From NCBI GenBank assembly GCA_003221825.1, contig QHUE01000133.1, positions 1 through 6,429 of the forward strand: DNA of 6,429 nucleotides, given 5' to 3'. This DNA is from Gemmatimonadota bacterium. GTDB taxonomy: Bacteria; Gemmatimonadota; Gemmatimonadetes; Gemmatimonadales; GWC2-71-9. A program made the translations under genes and the position numbers. This document shows positions 4,927-6,429 of the stretch, piece by piece. Position 1 is the first letter of the stretch, and each line of letters opens with the position of its first letter. Under the pieces are notes generated by a model. That model was given only the letters and a program-made list of their open reading frames with translations, searched no databases and was not told the DNA's origin.

Positions 4927-5430
4927 ATGGCCTCCACCGCATCGTTTGACGTTTCCACCGGTGCCGACCTCCAAGAGGTCGACAACGCCGTCAATCAAGC
5001 CCAGAAAGAGATCATCCAGCGCTACGACTTCAAAGGCTCGAAGGCGTCGATCGCGTTTGATCGTGCCAAGGCGACGCTGACGTTGATCGCCGACGACGAC
5101 TTCAAGATGAAAGCGCTGTTCGACGTGCTGCAGTCGAAGATGATCAAGCGCGGCGTGCCGGTGAAAAACATGGAGCTCGGCGTGATCACGCCGGCGGCGA
5201 ACGACACCGTGCGGCGCGAGATCAAGCTCACGCAGGGGATCCCGCAGGAAAAAGCGAAGGCGATCGTGAAGGCGATCAAGGACAAAAAGTTCAAAAAAGC
5301 TCAAGGATCGATTCAGGGCGAAGAGATCCGGGTGTCGGCCCCCTCCAAGGACGAGCTCCAGGAAGTCATCGCCTTCCTGCGCGCGCAGGATTTCGGCATC
5401 GAGCTCCGGTTCGGGAACTACCGCGGATGA
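4927..5430 (+). CDS. yajQ: YajQ family nucleotide-binding protein (DUF520, c-di-GMP effector family)
   Basis: A 167-residue cytoplasmic protein close to the usual ~163 of the family, which folds as two ferredoxin/RNP-like domains. Members bind nucleotides or RNA, and in Xanthomonas and Pseudomonas bind cyclic di-GMP and act with a transcription factor. Family markers: FDVSTGADLQEVDNAV near the N-terminus (7-22), RYDFKGS (32-38), a central GVPVKNMELG, the REIKLTQGI stretch, and the C-terminal IQGEEIRV, DELQEVIAFLR and ELRFGNYRG. The segment after IRV (SAPSKDEL) differs from the common G-K-x-R-D-D-L form but keeps its length. Role in this organism is unknown; c-di-GMP binding is by family only. 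The start at 4927 is where family homology begins, directly after a hairpin. The stop overlaps the rimO start (ATGA), so the two are co-translated. Confidence 0.94.
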   Translation: MASTASFDVSTGADLQEVDNAVNQAQKEIIQRYDFKGSKASIAFDRAKATLTLIADDDFKMKALFDVLQSKMIKRGVPVKNMELGVITPAANDTVRREIKLTQGIPQEKAKAIVKAIKDKKFKKAQGSIQGEEIRVSAPSKDELQEVIAFLRAQDFGIELRFGNYRG

Positions 5431-6429
5431 AGCTCGGCGTCATCTCGCTCGGCTGCGACAAGGCGACGGTGGACTCGGAGCGGCTCGTGGGCGAGCTGGT
5501 CGGGCACGGCGCCGTCGTCACATCCGAGCTACCCGCAGCCGACGTGATTCTCGTGAACACCTGCGGGTTCATCGACGCCGCGAAGCAGGAATCGATCGAC
5601 GCGATTTTGGGCGCGGCAAAACTCAAGACCACTGCGGCGGTCAAGGCGGTCGTGGCGGTCGGTTGTCTCGTGCAGCGATACAAGCATGAGCTGCAAACTG
5701 AGATTCCCGAAGTGGATTTGTTTCTCGGGTTCTCCGAACTACACCACCTCGTTCCGGCGCTTGCAGAACGGGGACTGATCGCCGATCCGGTCGCCGAGCA
5801 TCCCGGCGTGCGGCAGTTCCTCGGCGACCAGCCGCATGTGCGCTACCTCAAGATCTCCGAAGGCTGCGACCACACGTGCGCCTTCTGCGCCATTCCCCTG
5901 ATGCGCGGCAAGCACCGTTCCGAGCCGCTGACGCGCCTGGTGCGCGAAGCGCAGCAGCTCGAGGCGGAGGGGGCGAAGGAGATCAACCTCGTCGCGCAGG
6001 ATCTCGGTCACTGGGGCCGGGATCTAGGAGTCGGGAGCCCGAAACTGCCCGATCTGCTCGAGGCGCTGCTGCGCGAGACGACCGTCCCGTGGTTTCGGTT
6101 GCTGTACGTCTACTCGGCGGGGATCAACGAGCGTTTGGTTCAGCTGATGGCGCGGAACCCGAGGATCGTGCCGTACATCGACATGCCGATCCAGCACGCC
6201 ACCGATCGCATGCTGGAGCGGATGCGTCGCCCCGAGCGCCTGCGCACGCTGCGGGAGAAGCTCGCGTGGCTGCGCGGCGCCATTCCCGATCTCGCGATTC
6301 GGACGACATGCCTGGTGGGCTTCCCCGGCGAGACGGACGAGGATTTCCGCGCCCTGCTCGCGTTTCTGGAAGAGGCGCAGTTCGACCGCATGGGCGCGTT
6401 TGCCTATTCGCCGCAGGACGGGACGCGGG
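5427..6429 (+). CDS. rimO: Ribosomal protein S12 methylthiotransferase, 3'-truncated by the window edge
   Basis: Radical SAM enzyme that adds a methylthio group to the conserved aspartate of ribosomal protein S12. The frame is open from 5427 to the window end: 334 complete codons of the usual ~430-450. The N-terminal MTTase domain starts MKLGVISLGCDKATVDSE and supplies C10, C46 (NTCGF) and C80 (VGC) for the auxiliary 4Fe-4S cluster. The radical SAM motif is C147-DHT-C151-AF-C154. LGCDK with VDSE, NTCGFI with AKQES, YIDMPIQHA and the end YSPQDGTR are typical of RimO rather than MiaB or MtaB. The C-terminal TRAM domain lies beyond the window. Its ATG shares four bases with the yajQ stop and has no clear Shine-Dalgarno, so translation probably relies on coupling. 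No frameshift or missing residue is seen. Confidence 0.94.
   Translation, partial: MKLGVISLGCDKATVDSERLVGELVGHGAVVTSELPAADVILVNTCGFIDAAKQESIDAILGAAKLKTTAAVKAVVAVGCLVQRYKHELQTEIPEVDLFLGFSELHHLVPALAERGLIADPVAEHPGVRQFLGDQPHVRYLKISEGCDHTCAFCAIPLMRGKHRSEPLTRLVREAQQLEAEGAKEINLVAQDLGHWGRDLGVGSPKLPDLLEALLRETTVPWFRLLYVYSAGINERLVQLMARNPRIVPYIDMPIQHATDRMLERMRRPERLRTLREKLAWLRGAIPDLAIRTTCLVGFPGETDEDFRALLAFLEEAQFDRMGAFAYSPQDGTR

Noticed and set aside
1..6429. CRISPR arrays, tRNA or rRNA genes, insertion sequences, phage genes
   Set aside because: No regularly spaced direct repeats, cloverleaf-like segments, transposase motifs or terminal repeats were seen on reading through the window.

Overview
The window is GC-rich bacterial chromosomal DNA, about 6.4 kb, with every recognisable gene on the + strand and tightly packed. 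Three gene pairs share a four-base ATGA stop/start overlap. The sigma factor is the short (~285 aa) primary type without the long N-terminal extension of proteobacterial RpoD, as in Bacteroidota, Chlorobiota and Gemmatimonadota. Together with the GC content and the gene style this suggests a Gemmatimonadota-like organism. That assignment is an inference from protein style only.

Region 1 (1-3097) is a metabolic operon. It holds the 3' two thirds of a threonine synthase (thrC, cut by the window edge), homoserine kinase (thrB), a small sulfur-carrier protein ending in Gly-Gly that most resembles mycobacterial CysO, and an E1-like adenylyltransferase fused to a rhodanese domain (MoeZ/MoeB-R type). 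The last two form a carrier and activator pair that would produce a protein thiocarboxylate. Here the pair is translationally chained to the enzymes that make and use O-phosphohomoserine. The Gly-Gly codons of the carrier gene (GGA GGT) also form the ribosome binding site of the E1 gene.

Region 2 (3098-3411) is a 314-base gap with a poorly supported small ORF, two small hairpins, an 8-bp inverted repeat and a plausible sigma-70 promoter placed so that the next gene could be leaderless.

Region 3 (3412-4899) is the anomaly of the window. One uninterrupted reading frame starts as signal peptidase I (lepB) with its transmembrane anchor, catalytic Ser and Lys. It breaks inside the conserved GDNRDN box and continues directly, in frame, into a complete primary sigma factor whose own Met is the next codon but three. 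The C-terminus of LepB, its stop codon, and any spacer or promoter for the sigma gene are absent. A literal fusion would place the sigma factor on the outer face of the membrane, so this is either a real deletion with internal initiation of the sigma factor, or an artificial or misassembled join. The sequence alone cannot decide.

Region 4 (4905-6429) starts with a perfect 8-bp hairpin directly before a leaderless-looking start for yajQ (nucleotide/c-di-GMP binding protein). This overlaps by ATGA with rimO, the ribosomal protein S12 methylthiotransferase, whose frame is open to the window end and lacks only its C-terminal part.
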